A stretch of 64,000 nucleotides of DNA. It comes from Actinomadura latina NBRC 106108. Its GTDB lineage: Bacteria; Actinomycetota; Actinomycetes; Streptosporangiales; Streptosporangiaceae. The notes under the pieces are model-generated. The model was given only the letters and a program-made list of their open reading frames with translations. It did not search any database and had not been told where the DNA came from. Below, piece by piece: positions 34,259-42,546 of the stretch; positions within the stretch are counted from its first letter, which is position 1; each line of letters opens with the position of its first letter. Location: contig NZ_BCQS01000013.1 in assembly GCF_001552195.1 (NCBI RefSeq), positions 124,001-188,000 of the forward strand, given 5' to 3'. Position numbers and translations under genes: made by a program.

Positions 34259-34264
34259 TAGGCT
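34259..34264 (+). promoter_or_regulatory. -10 element TAGGCT of a leaderless promoter for the SDR gene
   Basis: TAGGCT ends 7 nt before ATG 34272 and there is no Shine-Dalgarno sequence. This implies the SDR can be transcribed independently of the monooxygenase. Confidence 0.45.
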
Positions 34265-34271
34265 CGAAGGC

Positions 34272-35039
34272 ATGCCGACCGCCTTCATCACCGGCGCGAC
34301 CGCGGGCCTCGGCGCCGCGTTCGCCCGCCGCCTCGCCTCCGACGGGTTCGACCTGGTCCTGCTCGCCCGCGACGCCGAACGCCTGGACCGGACCGCCGCG
34401 GAGCTGCGCGGCCGGTACGCCGTCCACGCCGAGGCGCTGCCCGCCGACCTGTCCGCCGAGGAGGGTCTGGCGGCTGCCGAGGAGCGCGTCCGCAAGGACG
34501 TCGACCTGCTGGTCAACAACGCCGGGTTCGGCAACAAGGGCGTGTTCCTGGACGTCCCCGTGTCGGACGAGCTGACCATGCTGAAGGTGCACTGCGAGGC
34601 CGTCCTGCGGCTCACGCACGCCGCCCTGCCGGGGATGCTGGAGCGCGGCCGGGGCGCGGTGGTCAACGTCTCGTCGATGGCGGCGTTCGCGACGCGCGGC
34701 ACCTACGGGGCGTCCAAGGCGTGGGTGGTGAGCTTCAGCCGGGGCATCGCGGCCGACCTCCGGCAGCGGTCGCGCGGCGGCGTCCGGGTGATGGCGCTCT
34801 GTCCCGGTTTCGTGCACACCGAATTCCACGAGCGCGCACAGATGGACATGTCAGGTCTGCCCGACTTCATGTGGCTGGACAAGGACGACGTCGTGGACAC
34901 CGCGCTCCGCGATCTGCGCCGCGGCGTCGAGGTCAGCATCCCGGGCGCGCAGTACAAGGCGCTCGCCGCCGCCGCCCGGTTCGTCCCACGCGGACTGGTC
35001 ACGCGCCTTTCGTCCACCACCGGCCGCGGATACGACTGA
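34272..35039 (+). CDS. Short-chain dehydrogenase/reductase
   Basis: 255 residues. The cofactor motif TGATAGLGAA is at residues 8-17, DLLVNNAGFG follows, then catalytic Ser in VNVSSMAA and YGASK (Tyr/Lys). CPGFVHTEFHERA is typical of the classical SDR group with AcrR/fatty-acid-like members. NAD(P)-dependent oxidation or reduction of an alcohol/ketone is expected. Adjacent to a Baeyer-Villiger monooxygenase, the same pairing seen at 62892-64000. Confidence 0.88.
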   Translation: MPTAFITGATAGLGAAFARRLASDGFDLVLLARDAERLDRTAAELRGRYAVHAEALPADLSAEEGLAAAEERVRKDVDLLVNNAGFGNKGVFLDVPVSDELTMLKVHCEAVLRLTHAALPGMLERGRGAVVNVSSMAAFATRGTYGASKAWVVSFSRGIAADLRQRSRGGVRVMALCPGFVHTEFHERAQMDMSGLPDFMWLDKDDVVDTALRDLRRGVEVSIPGAQYKALAAAARFVPRGLVTRLSSTTGRGYD

Positions 35040-35157
35040 TTTCCAGGTAAGCGGTCACTTGCAACGGGAACGCCGACGGGGCAGGCTGAGAGCAAGGTCG
35101 ATTCGATGGCGCGCCGAACGACATGCCCCGTCCCCGTCCACCGAGAGGCTCCTCCCG

Positions 35158-36144
35158 ATGGGTTCCGACCTGGGTTATGCCGCCCTCGCACTGATCGCGA
35201 CCACCGTCTACTACATCGCCTTCATCGTCTTCCGCGCCTCCGCGCGCCGCATGGAGCCGCTGCGCGGCAGCCGCCCGTTCCGTGTCGCCCGGCTCATGCT
35301 GACCGACCCGCTGTGGCTCGGCGGCGGGCTGCTGCTGTTCCTCGGCCTCGGCTACGAGGTCGTGGCGTTCTCCGCGATGCCGCTCGCCGTCGCCCAGCCG
35401 ATCTTCGCCGTGGCCCTGGTGCTGCTCGTCGCCTACGCGGTGCGGTTCCTCGGCGAGCGGCTCAGCGTCCGGGAGTGGACGAGCGTCGCGCTGTTCGTCC
35501 TCGCCACGATGCTGATCGGGCTGTCGGCCACCGAGGAGGGCGACCTGCACGCCGACGCCACGCTGGCGGGCACCCTCGCACGGCCCTGGATGATGATCGC
35601 CATCTGCACCCCCGCGGTGCTCATCGCGGCGCTGGTGTGGCTGGTCGGAGACCGCCGCGCGACCGGCCGGCACGCCCGCAAGCTGGCCGGCGTCGCCTAC
35701 GGGATCGGCGCCGGGGCGTGCGCCGGGCTCGCCGAGGCCGGCGTCCGCGGCATCTCGATCGTCTACCAGGAGACCGGCAGCGTCCAGGCGGTGCTGCAGT
35801 CCGCCTACCCGTACCTGACGATCGGCCTCGCCGCGATCGCGCTCGGGCAGCTGCAGGTCGCGCTGCAGCGCTGCCGGGTCGCGATCGTCGCGGTCGTGCT
35901 CACCGTCATCGGCCGGTCCTACCTGCTCCTCGCCAGCAGTGTCCTGTTCGGCGAGGACTGGCCGCGCGACGCGGGCCCGTTCCTGTTGCGGGCGGGCGGC
36001 TTCATCCTGGCGCTGCTCGCGCTCGTGCTGTTCCCCCGGCACGAGGAGCGGGCGCCGGAACCGGCCGTCCGGAACAGCGTGCACCCGGCCTTCGATGCTC
36101 GTACATTGCCGAGATGGCCCTCCACTCCCGCCGGCCCCTCCTGA
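35158..36144 (+). CDS. DMT/EamA-like integral membrane transporter
   Basis: 328 residues from ATG 35158 with GAGAGG 8 nt upstream. Nine or ten hydrophobic helices in two halves show the EamA/NIPA style, including PLAVAQPIFAVALVLL and GEDWPRDAGPFLLRAGGFILA-type wording in the second half. These proteins move small metabolites or Mg(II). Substrate not predictable. The C-terminal 10 codons overlap the start of the downstream protease gene by 31 bp, so one of them has an unusual boundary. Confidence 0.82.
   Translation: MGSDLGYAALALIATTVYYIAFIVFRASARRMEPLRGSRPFRVARLMLTDPLWLGGGLLLFLGLGYEVVAFSAMPLAVAQPIFAVALVLLVAYAVRFLGERLSVREWTSVALFVLATMLIGLSATEEGDLHADATLAGTLARPWMMIAICTPAVLIAALVWLVGDRRATGRHARKLAGVAYGIGAGACAGLAEAGVRGISIVYQETGSVQAVLQSAYPYLTIGLAAIALGQLQVALQRCRVAIVAVVLTVIGRSYLLLASSVLFGEDWPRDAGPFLLRAGGFILALLALVLFPRHEERAPEPAVRNSVHPAFDARTLPRWPSTPAGPS
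36102..36107 (+). promoter_or_regulatory. -10 element TACATT of a leaderless promoter inside the DMT gene end
   Basis: TACATT ends 6 nt before ATG 36114, inside the last codons of the transporter gene. It explains how the protease gene can start within its neighbour without a ribosome-binding site. Confidence 0.5.
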
Positions 36145-36890
36145 CGGCCGCGCTCGGCGCCGCCCTCGCGCTGACCGGCACCGCCGCGGCGCTGCCGCTG
36201 GCGCCCGCCCCCGCGTCCGCCATCGTGGGCGGCGCCCCGGCGTCGTCGGCGGCGTACCCGTGGCTGGCCGCGGTGGGGTCGCCGATCTTCTTCGTCCGGC
36301 CGTCCGGGCAGTTCTGCGGCGGCGCGCTGATCAAACCGGACCAGGTGCTCACGGCGGGGCACTGCGTGTCGCTGTTCCGCTCGGTGCCGGGCCTGCTCAC
36401 GGCCACTTTCGGCCGGGACGACCTGACCGGCGGGGGCGGCGAGACGGTCGCGGTGACGTCGCTGCGCATCCATCCCGAGTACCGGGAGACCTCGTTCAAG
36501 GACGAGACCGTCCTGCACCACGACGTCGCCGTCCTCACGCTCGCGCGGCCCGTGAACCGGCCCCTCGCCACGCTCGGGCAGCCCGGCTCCGCCCGGACGG
36601 GGAAGATCCTCGGCTGGGGCTTCACGTCCCAGAACGACCTGCTCAACACGCGGCTGCGGGCGGCGGACGTCCCGCTGCGGGGCGACGCGGCGTGCCGGGA
36701 GGCCTACGGCGACTCGTTCGATCCGTCCGACATGCTCTGCGCCGGATCGGACCGGGCCGACACGTGCCAGTTCGACAGCGGCGGGCCGCTGATCGTCCGC
36801 GGCCGGGTCGCCGCGCTGACCTCCTGGGGCTACGGCTGCGCCGAACCCGGCTACCCCGGCGTCTACGCGAGGCTCCGCTCCCTGCCTTGA
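36114..36890 (+). CDS. Secreted trypsin-like serine protease with altered oxyanion hole and no propeptide
   Basis: 258 residues. Signal peptide 1-36 ends ASA, immediately followed by IVGG, the N-terminus of an active trypsin; no propeptide is left to remove. Triad residues are His in LTAGHC, Asp in HHDVAVLTL and Ser222 in DSGGPL. The S1 pocket Asp is in ADTC, so Arg/Lys specificity is expected. The canonical CQGDSGGP reads CQFDSGGP: Gly193 (chymotrypsin numbering) is Phe220 here, codon TTC at 36771. Gly193 donates an oxyanion-hole hydrogen bond, so activity or inhibitor response should be unusual. Confidence 0.9.
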   Translation: MALHSRRPLLTAALGAALALTGTAAALPLAPAPASAIVGGAPASSAAYPWLAAVGSPIFFVRPSGQFCGGALIKPDQVLTAGHCVSLFRSVPGLLTATFGRDDLTGGGGETVAVTSLRIHPEYRETSFKDETVLHHDVAVLTLARPVNRPLATLGQPGSARTGKILGWGFTSQNDLLNTRLRAADVPLRGDAACREAYGDSFDPSDMLCAGSDRADTCQFDSGGPLIVRGRVAALTSWGYGCAEPGYPGVYARLRSLP

Positions 36891-36922
36891 ACCGGGCGAC
36901 GCCGCGGCTCGATGCTGGCCGC

Positions 36923-37831
36923 ATGCGCATACTGGTGACGGGGGCGGCGGGATACATCGGGTACGCGGTCGGGCGGCGGCTGGTCGCGGCCGGGCACGAG
37001 GTCGACGGGCTGGTGCGGCGGGACGCCGAACTGCCGGGCGGCGTCCGCGCCGTGCGCGGTGATCTGCTCGTCCCGGACGGGCTGCCGCGCGGGCCGTACG
37101 ACGGGGTGTGCCATCTCGCTGCGCTCACCCGCGTCCGCGAATCGTTCGAGCGGCCGCTGCGGTACTTCGCGGCGAACGTCCAGGGCACGGTGAACCTGCT
37201 GGAGGCCGTGGCCGCGGACCGGATCGTGTTCGGGTCCACGGCCGCCGTGTACGGGACGCCGGAGCGGCAGCCGATCCCCGAGACCGCGGCCACCGCGCCC
37301 GCCAGCCCGTACGGGGCGTCGAAGCTGGCCGCCGAGCAGGCCGTCCGGTACCACGCCCGGACGGGCGCCGCCGGCGCGGTCGTGCTGCGCACGTTCAACG
37401 TCGCCGGATCGGTGGACGGCCGGATCGACCCCGACGAGACCCGGCTGATCCCGAAGGCACTCGCCGTGGCCGCCGGGCGCGCCCCGCACATCGACATCAA
37501 CGGCGACGGGCTCGCCGTCCGCGAGTACCTGCACGTCGACGACCTCGCCGCCGCCTACGTGCGGGCGCTGGAGGCCGTCCGGCCCGGCGAGGACCGCGTC
37601 TACAACGTCGGCAGCGGCATCGGCACGGCCGTCCACGAGGTCGTCGCCGCCGTCGGGAGGGCGACCCGCCGGCCGGTGCCCGCCCGCCGCCGCCCGGCGC
37701 GGCCGGAGGCGCCGGTGCTGGTCTGCGACGCCACCGCGATCCGCGCCGAGCTCGGCTGGCGGCCCGAGCGCTCCGCGCTGCCGGAGATCATCGCGGGCTC
37801 GTGGGACGCCCTGACCCGCGCGGACGGCTAA
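36923..37831 (+). CDS. NAD-dependent sugar epimerase/dehydratase (extended SDR)
   Basis: 302 residues from ATG 36923. TGAAGYIGYAVG is the NAD-binding motif, VFGSTAAVYG the Ser/Thr segment, and SPYGASKLAAEQ the catalytic Tyr-Lys pair. REYLHVDDLAAAYVRAL and YNVGSG are typical of UDP-glucose 4-epimerase and related sugar-nucleotide enzymes. Short for GalE (usually about 330), with no other sugar-nucleotide genes nearby, so the substrate stays open. Its stop overlaps the promoter of the GroES-like gene. Confidence 0.86.
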   Translation: MRILVTGAAGYIGYAVGRRLVAAGHEVDGLVRRDAELPGGVRAVRGDLLVPDGLPRGPYDGVCHLAALTRVRESFERPLRYFAANVQGTVNLLEAVAADRIVFGSTAAVYGTPERQPIPETAATAPASPYGASKLAAEQAVRYHARTGAAGAVVLRTFNVAGSVDGRIDPDETRLIPKALAVAAGRAPHIDINGDGLAVREYLHVDDLAAAYVRALEAVRPGEDRVYNVGSGIGTAVHEVVAAVGRATRRPVPARRRPARPEAPVLVCDATAIRAELGWRPERSALPEIIAGSWDALTRADG

Positions 37832-37834
37832 ACT
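37829..37834 (+). promoter_or_regulatory. -10 element TAAACT of a leaderless promoter for the GroES-like gene
   Basis: TAAACT, which includes the stop codon of the epimerase, ends 7 nt before GTG 37842. No ribosome-binding site is seen in the short gap. Confidence 0.55.
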
Positions 37835-37841
37835 CGCCGGC

Positions 37842-38162
37842 GTGTCCGAGCCCAAGTTCGAAGTCCAGATGCTGCACGACCGGGTCATGATCAAGGTCGA
37901 GAAGGACAGCGGCGAGCGCCGCAGCACCGGCGGGATCGTGATCCCCGCGACCGTGGAGCAGGAGAACCGCCTGGTCTGGGGCGAGGTCTGCGGGGTCGGC
38001 CACCACGTGCGGACCGTCAAGCCCGGCGACCGCGTGCTGTTCCACCCGGGCGACCAGTACGAGGTCGAGATCCAGGGCGAGGACTACCTGGTCATGCGCG
38101 AACGAGACCTGCACGCCATCGCCAGCGAGCGTCCCGAGCACGGCACCGGCCTCTACCTCTGA
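37842..38162 (+). CDS. GroES-like (Cpn10-fold) protein
   Basis: 106 residues from GTG 37842. The Cpn10 pattern is clear: MLHDRVMIKVEKDSGERRSTGGIVIPATVEQ (mobile-loop region with GGI), WGEVCGVGHHVRTVKPGDRVLFHPGDQYEVEIQGEDYLVMRERDLHAI. It stands alone without a groEL, unlike the housekeeping groESL operon. This type of solitary GroES paralogue is common in actinomycetes, and its chaperonin partner is unclear. Confidence 0.88.
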   Translation: MSEPKFEVQMLHDRVMIKVEKDSGERRSTGGIVIPATVEQENRLVWGEVCGVGHHVRTVKPGDRVLFHPGDQYEVEIQGEDYLVMRERDLHAIASERPEHGTGLYL

Positions 38163-38211
38163 CCGCGCCGCCCGATCGTGCGCCGTCGGCACGTGATTTT
38201 CACTAGTTGAT

Positions 38212-39036
38212 ATGCATAAACTCGGAGGCATGGACGACCGCGAGTGGGTGGACGCGGAGCCGTCGGTGGCCGAGGCGGGACTCGGCGGCAGCCGCGCACG
38301 GGTCCTGCAGGTGATCCGCGAGGCGGGCGCGGCTCCGCTGGGCGTGCGCGATATCGCCGAGCGGGCCGGGCTGCACCCCAACACGACCCGCTTCCATCTC
38401 GACGGGCTGGCCGAGGCCGGCCTGGTGGAACGGGTGGCCGAGGACCGCGACCGGCCCGGCCGCCCGCGCATGATGTACCGGGCGGAGGCCGTGGACGGCC
38501 GGCACAGCTACCGGCTGCTCGCCGAGATGCTGGCGAGCCTGGTCTCCGGTCTGCTCCCCGATCCGGAGCGGGCCGCGCTGGAGGCGGGCCGCGCCTGGGG
38601 CCGCCATCTCGCCGACGCGCCCGCGCCGTTCCAGCGTCTCGGCCCGGCCGAGGCCCTGAAACGCCTCAACCGGATGATGGCCGGCATCGGGTTCAGTCCC
38701 GAGTTCGAACACGACACCGACCATGCGGACCCGGACGAGATCCGCATCCGGGTGCGCAACTGCCCCTTCGGCACGGTCGCCGAGCAGCATGCGGACGTGG
38801 TGTGCAGGCTGCACCTCGGCCTGATCCAGGGCGCGCTCGCCGAAATGGACGTGCCGCTGGTGGCGGATCGGCTCGATCCGCTGGTGGAGCCGCACCTCTG
38901 CCTTGCGTACCTGCGCCGCGCCGCCGAGACGGACGGCGAGGCCGATCAGCCGGACGACAAGGCGGATCAGACGGACGGCGAGGCCGCCTCGGCGGACGGC
39001 GGGACCGATCAGACGGACGGCGAGGCCGGGGGCTGA
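38212..39036 (+). CDS. HTH regulator with Cys-containing C-terminal domain, beside the nirK cluster
   Basis: 274 residues from ATG 38212 (ATG 38230 possible; its GGAGG is only 1 nt away). The winged helix is at about 25-95 (GVRDIAERAGLHPNTTRFHLDGLAEAGLVER). The later segment RNCPFGTVAEQHADVVCRLHLGLIQGAL carries two cysteines in the arrangement seen in SufR-like or redox/NO-sensing ArsR-type regulators. The tail is an Asp/Gly/Glu-rich repeat (QTDGEA). Convergent with the membrane protein-nirK-multicopper oxidase operon, so regulation of copper/NO metabolism is the likely job. Confidence 0.82.
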   Translation: MHKLGGMDDREWVDAEPSVAEAGLGGSRARVLQVIREAGAAPLGVRDIAERAGLHPNTTRFHLDGLAEAGLVERVAEDRDRPGRPRMMYRAEAVDGRHSYRLLAEMLASLVSGLLPDPERAALEAGRAWGRHLADAPAPFQRLGPAEALKRLNRMMAGIGFSPEFEHDTDHADPDEIRIRVRNCPFGTVAEQHADVVCRLHLGLIQGALAEMDVPLVADRLDPLVEPHLCLAYLRRAAETDGEADQPDDKADQTDGEAASADGGTDQTDGEAGG

Positions 39037-39042
39037 CGGTCC

Positions 39043-39081
39043 GGACGCGCGGAAGGCCCGCGGGCCCCCTTTCGGGCGTCC
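39043..39081. terminator. Hairpin between the HTH regulator and the nirK operon
   Basis: Outer arms GGACGC (39043-39048) and GCGTCC (39076-39081) enclose a perfect inner palindrome GGCCCGCGGGCC. It lies in the gap of two convergent transcription units. Confidence 0.55.
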
Positions 39082-39109
39082 GCGAGCCAACGGCCGGGCC
39101 GGGCGGCGT

Positions 39110-39592
39110 TCAGCCGCTCCGCTCCGCCGATTCCTCCGCGGCCGCCCCGGAACGCTCCGCCCCGGAACGCTCCGGCTTGGGACGCGAGCGGCGCAGGGCG
39201 AGCAGGATCCCGCCGACCAGCGCCAGTTCGGCGACGCCGCTCAGCACGTCGAGGACGCCGACCGCCTCCGCCTCGCCCGACTCCGGGCCGAAGGGCAGTC
39301 CGGCGGTGCGGCTCACCACCCACAGGGCGAGGACGCCGAGGTTGACGGCGAGCCCGGACAGCAGCAGCGGCCGCTCCTTCCCGGTGTAGGCGAGCACGGC
39401 CCAGACGAGCTGGAACATGCCGACGGCGCTGAAGAAGACGCCGTACGCCCACCATTCGTTCACGTGCTCCGGCACGACGGCGTAGTGGATGAACGCGGCG
39501 AGGACCGAGCCGATCGCCGCGACGCGCCTGGCCGTGGGCACGGCCGAGAACGCCGGGGCGGCCGTCGTGCCGCTGCTCTCGATGGTTGTCAT
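39110..39592 (-). CDS. Four-helix membrane protein of the nirK operon
   Basis: 160 residues from ATG 39592, 20 bp after the nirK stop; AGGAGGT lies just before the start. Four transmembrane helices with histidines near the first loop (IHYAVVPEHVNEWWAYG) follow the pattern of small actinobacterial membrane proteins encoded with cupredoxin genes. The C-terminal tail has two near-repeats of PERSGAERSG. It may anchor or deliver copper/electrons to NirK; this is inference from operon position. Confidence 0.8.
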   Translation of the reverse strand: MTTIESSGTTAAPAFSAVPTARRVAAIGSVLAAFIHYAVVPEHVNEWWAYGVFFSAVGMFQLVWAVLAYTGKERPLLLSGLAVNLGVLALWVVSRTAGLPFGPESGEAEAVGVLDVLSGVAELALVGGILLALRRSRPKPERSGAERSGAAAEESAERSG

Positions 39593-39612
39593 GGTCACCT
39601 CCTGAGGGTGGA

Positions 39613-41115
39613 TCAGCCGACCTGGAAGACGCCGACGCCGCCGGCGGCCATGTTCTGCATCTTGTGGCCGAGGAACGGGTAGGTGCCGGCGTCGGGGAGG
39701 GTGAACTCGACGAAGCCGCCCTGCGTGGGCTGCAGGTCGAGGACCTGCGCGCCGCCCTTGTCGGCGTTGTCCTTGCGCACCCTGTAGGCGCCGTCCTTCC
39801 AGACCGTGTCGAAGATCGTCCCGACGACATGGAAGGCGATGTTCTCGTTGGGGCCGCCGTCGTCCACCCACACGCGGACCCGGTCCCCGGGCTTCACCTT
39901 GATCGGGGCGTGGACGTACTGGTTGTGGTAGCCGTTGAAGACGACCGCGTCGTACTCGCCGGCCAGCATCTTCTTCATGTCGCCGGGCTTGCCCTGCGGC
40001 CCGAGGTACAGCTCGGACTGCACGAGCACCAGCTCCTTGTCGACCTTGTCGAGCTTCGGCGGGTCGATGATCACGGCGCCGTGCATGCCGTTGCCCATGT
40101 GGTAGATCATCGGGTCGGAGCCGCAGTGGTAGGTGAAGATGCCGGCGAACTGCGCCTTGAACTCGTAGACGAGCGTCTCCCCGGGCTTGATCGTCCTCAT
40201 CTGGACGTTCGGCGCGACCTTCGAGGCGTGGAAGTCGACGGAGTGCCCCATCGAGCCCTTGTTGACGAGCTTGATCCGGAAGGTGTCGCCGACGTTGCCG
40301 CGCAGTGTGGGGCCGGGCGCGGTGCCGTTGTAGGTCCACCGGGTCTGCTTCACACCGGGGGCGACCTCGGTCTCCTGCTCGGTGACGGTGAAGGTGACCT
40401 CGTGGACGTCCTTGCCGTCGTTGGCGGGCGCCGTCGGGTCGTGCGGCTTCCACCCGGCGGCGGGCTTGGCGGCCGGGTCGATCTTGGCGTTCGCGGAGTC
40501 GCCGGTGGCGCCGGCCCCGGTCGCGGCCGCGTCGGTGCCGCCCGCGGCGGCCGTCGAGGCGCTCTCGCCGCCGGTCACGGTGACCTCGACGAGCATGCCG
40601 GCCTCCTTGTGGCCGGGGATGACGCACCACGCCTGGGTGGACTGGGTCAGCACGCCCCAGTGCTGCGTCTCGGACTTGCCGGGCTGGAGCTGGTTGCTCG
40701 TCTTGCCCAGCAGGCTCAGGGTGTGCGCCTGGCTGCCCTTGTTGACGACGTTCACGGTGACGTCGGCGCCGGCCGGGACGGTGACCTTGTTCGGCTTGAT
40801 GTACATGTCGCCCTCTTCGAAGTCGAGGGTGACCTTCTTGCCCTTCCCGGGAAGGGCTGCGCCGCCGCCTGCGGAGGCGGCCGGGGCGGCGTCGGCCGCC
40901 GAGGCCAGCGTGCCGTTCTCGTGGCCGGGCGACGCGCTGACCATGAGCAGCCCGACGATCAGGCCGAGGGCGAGCGCCGCGCTGATGGCGGGCAGGAACC
41001 CGTTCAGGGCCGCGACCCAGCGGCCGCGGGCGGTGCGGGCGGTGCGGGCGGTGCGGGCGGTGCGGCCGGACGGTCTGTCCGGTGCCGGGTGATCCGGCGG
41101 GGGTGTGATGGGCAT
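39613..41115 (-). CDS. nirK: Copper nitrite reductase with an N-terminal cupredoxin domain
   Basis: 500 residues from ATG 41115 (GGAG 9 nt upstream). A short RTA-repeat N-terminus and one transmembrane helix (about 39-60) precede an extra cupredoxin (about 80-190) with type-1 copper ligands in SQAHTLSLL and WCVIPGHKEAGM. The NirK core (about 225-500) has GHSVDFHAS (type-1 and type-2 His with the catalytic Asp between), FTYHCGSDPMIYHMGNGM (type-2 His, type-1 Cys, His, Met) and IAFHVVG (last type-2 His). It reduces nitrite to NO on the outer face of the membrane; the fused cupredoxin likely donates the electron. Three-gene operon with a multicopper oxidase. Confidence 0.92.
   Translation of the reverse strand: MPITPPPDHPAPDRPSGRTARTARTARTARGRWVAALNGFLPAISAALALGLIVGLLMVSASPGHENGTLASAADAAPAASAGGGAALPGKGKKVTLDFEEGDMYIKPNKVTVPAGADVTVNVVNKGSQAHTLSLLGKTSNQLQPGKSETQHWGVLTQSTQAWCVIPGHKEAGMLVEVTVTGGESASTAAAGGTDAAATGAGATGDSANAKIDPAAKPAAGWKPHDPTAPANDGKDVHEVTFTVTEQETEVAPGVKQTRWTYNGTAPGPTLRGNVGDTFRIKLVNKGSMGHSVDFHASKVAPNVQMRTIKPGETLVYEFKAQFAGIFTYHCGSDPMIYHMGNGMHGAVIIDPPKLDKVDKELVLVQSELYLGPQGKPGDMKKMLAGEYDAVVFNGYHNQYVHAPIKVKPGDRVRVWVDDGGPNENIAFHVVGTIFDTVWKDGAYRVRKDNADKGGAQVLDLQPTQGGFVEFTLPDAGTYPFLGHKMQNMAAGGVGVFQVG
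41032..41067 (-). repeat. Four 9-bp tandem repeats coding for Arg-Thr-Ala
   Basis: ggtgcgggc repeats three times exactly and a fourth time with one change. On the minus strand it encodes the RTARTARTARTA stretch on the cytoplasmic side of the NirK membrane anchor. Confidence 0.85.
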
Positions 41116-41190
41116 TGCCTTACTCCAGATTGCGAAATGGGGGGTATGGGCGGTCGTACGGGCCGCGCGCGGCGGCCGCGCTCGCCTCGG

Positions 41191-42273
41191 TCAGCTGATC
41201 TGCATCTCCATGACCAGGCCGAACATGCCCTGGGGGCCTTCGGCGTGGGGGAAGATGTGGCAGTGCCAGATCCACTTGCCCGGCTGATCGGCGTGGATCA
41301 GGACGGTGTAGCGCTCGCCCGGCGCGACGTTGATCGTGTCGGCCTTGTAGGTCTGCTCCAGGGGGAACCCGTCCTTGGCGATGATCACCTGGTCCACACC
41401 GTGGAGGTGCATCGGGTGGGCCATGGTGCCCGCGTTGACGTAGGTGACCTGCACCCAGTCGCCCAGCTTGGCCTTCAGCGGCTTGGTGGCGGGGAACCCC
41501 TTGCCGTTGAGCGTCATCCCGATGACGCCGGAGTCCTGGATCTGGATGATCTGCTTCTGCGCCACCTTCTCCTTGTTCGGAGTGGGCATGTCACCGAACT
41601 GGATCGCGCCCCACAGCCCGCTGCTCACCTGCTTCACACCGTCGTAGTGGGAGTGGTACCAGGTGTCCTGGATCCGGGTCACCGGGAACTCGTAGGCGAA
41701 CGACTTGCCCGGCTTGATCGAGTCCTGGGTGACGTTGGGGACGCCGTCCATCTTGTTGGGCAGCTGGATGCCGTGCCAGTGGACGCTGGTCGGCTCGGGC
41801 AGCTCGTTCTTGACCACGATGCGGACCTTGTCGCCGACGTTCGCGCGGATCGTCGGGCCGGGCACCATGCCGTTGAAGCCCCAGGCGTCCACGACCTTGC
41901 CGGGCTCCACTTCCCACTTCACGGGCGCGGCCGTCATGTGGAACTCCTTGGTGCCGTCAGCCAGCACCTTGGGGACGAGGTCCTGCCCGCCCTGGCCCTT
42001 GGTCGCCGCGGGGAAGCTCTTGTCCCGCTTCGCCATGGCGTCGTCCATGGCCTTCCAGCCGTCCGCACCGCCGCCGGACGCGTCGTGCGATGTTCCGCCG
42101 TTCTCCGCGGCGAGCGGCTGCGCGGCCCCGGCCGGCTCCGCCGCCTGTGAGGACTCCGCCGCGTGCGATGCCTCGGCCGCGCCGCTGCCGCGTGGAATCG
42201 TCCACAGCGACACGGTCAGCGCGAGCGCGAACGCGATCGCCGCGACCAGCGCCCTCGATCTTGCTCCATCCAT
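41191..42273 (-). CDS. Two-domain multicopper oxidase
   Basis: 360 residues from ATG 42273. One N-terminal hydrophobic helix (about 8-26) acts as signal or anchor. Copper motifs are all present: SVHWHGIQLP, TWYHSHYDGV, AHPMHLHGVDQ and WHCHIFPHAEGPQGMFG, giving type-1 (His, Cys, His, Met) and trinuclear sites. The length fits the two-domain (trimeric) small laccase class rather than three-domain CotA/CueO. It oxidises Cu(I) or phenols with O2. First gene of the operon with nirK, 75 bp apart. Confidence 0.93.
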   Translation of the reverse strand: MDGARSRALVAAIAFALALTVSLWTIPRGSGAAEASHAAESSQAAEPAGAAQPLAAENGGTSHDASGGGADGWKAMDDAMAKRDKSFPAATKGQGGQDLVPKVLADGTKEFHMTAAPVKWEVEPGKVVDAWGFNGMVPGPTIRANVGDKVRIVVKNELPEPTSVHWHGIQLPNKMDGVPNVTQDSIKPGKSFAYEFPVTRIQDTWYHSHYDGVKQVSSGLWGAIQFGDMPTPNKEKVAQKQIIQIQDSGVIGMTLNGKGFPATKPLKAKLGDWVQVTYVNAGTMAHPMHLHGVDQVIIAKDGFPLEQTYKADTINVAPGERYTVLIHADQPGKWIWHCHIFPHAEGPQGMFGLVMEMQIS

Positions 42274-42546
42274 CCTGCCGACCCCTTCCGGGTCTTAATT
42301 TTCACGAGAGCATTAGGTTTAATTGCTCAACCCGGTCCAGGTCCATAGGCGGGAGGTGTGAAGCACCGCACAACATCGACTGTCCGCATAACCTTGCTGG
42401 TCAGAGAAGTGCGGGGCCGAGAGGCGGGGGACGCGCGCCGGCACTGCGACCCCCGCCTGCACGGCCATATTTTGACCAATTACACTAGTTTTTTTGCCGC
42501 ATCGCTGGGCGAGGTGTCCCCCGCCGGCGCGTGCATCTTCGGCGTC
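42274..42546. promoter_or_regulatory. Promoter region of the multicopper oxidase-nirK operon, AT-rich
   Basis: The 273-bp gap has AT-rich islands unusual for this genome. AATTTTCACGAGAGCAT (42297-42313) matches GATTTTCACTAGTTGAT (38195-38211) in front of the HTH regulator at 12 of 17 positions. CACTAGTT recurs at 42483-42490. These may be binding sites of the regulator. AAGGGG lies 8 nt before the oxidase start. Confidence 0.4.
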
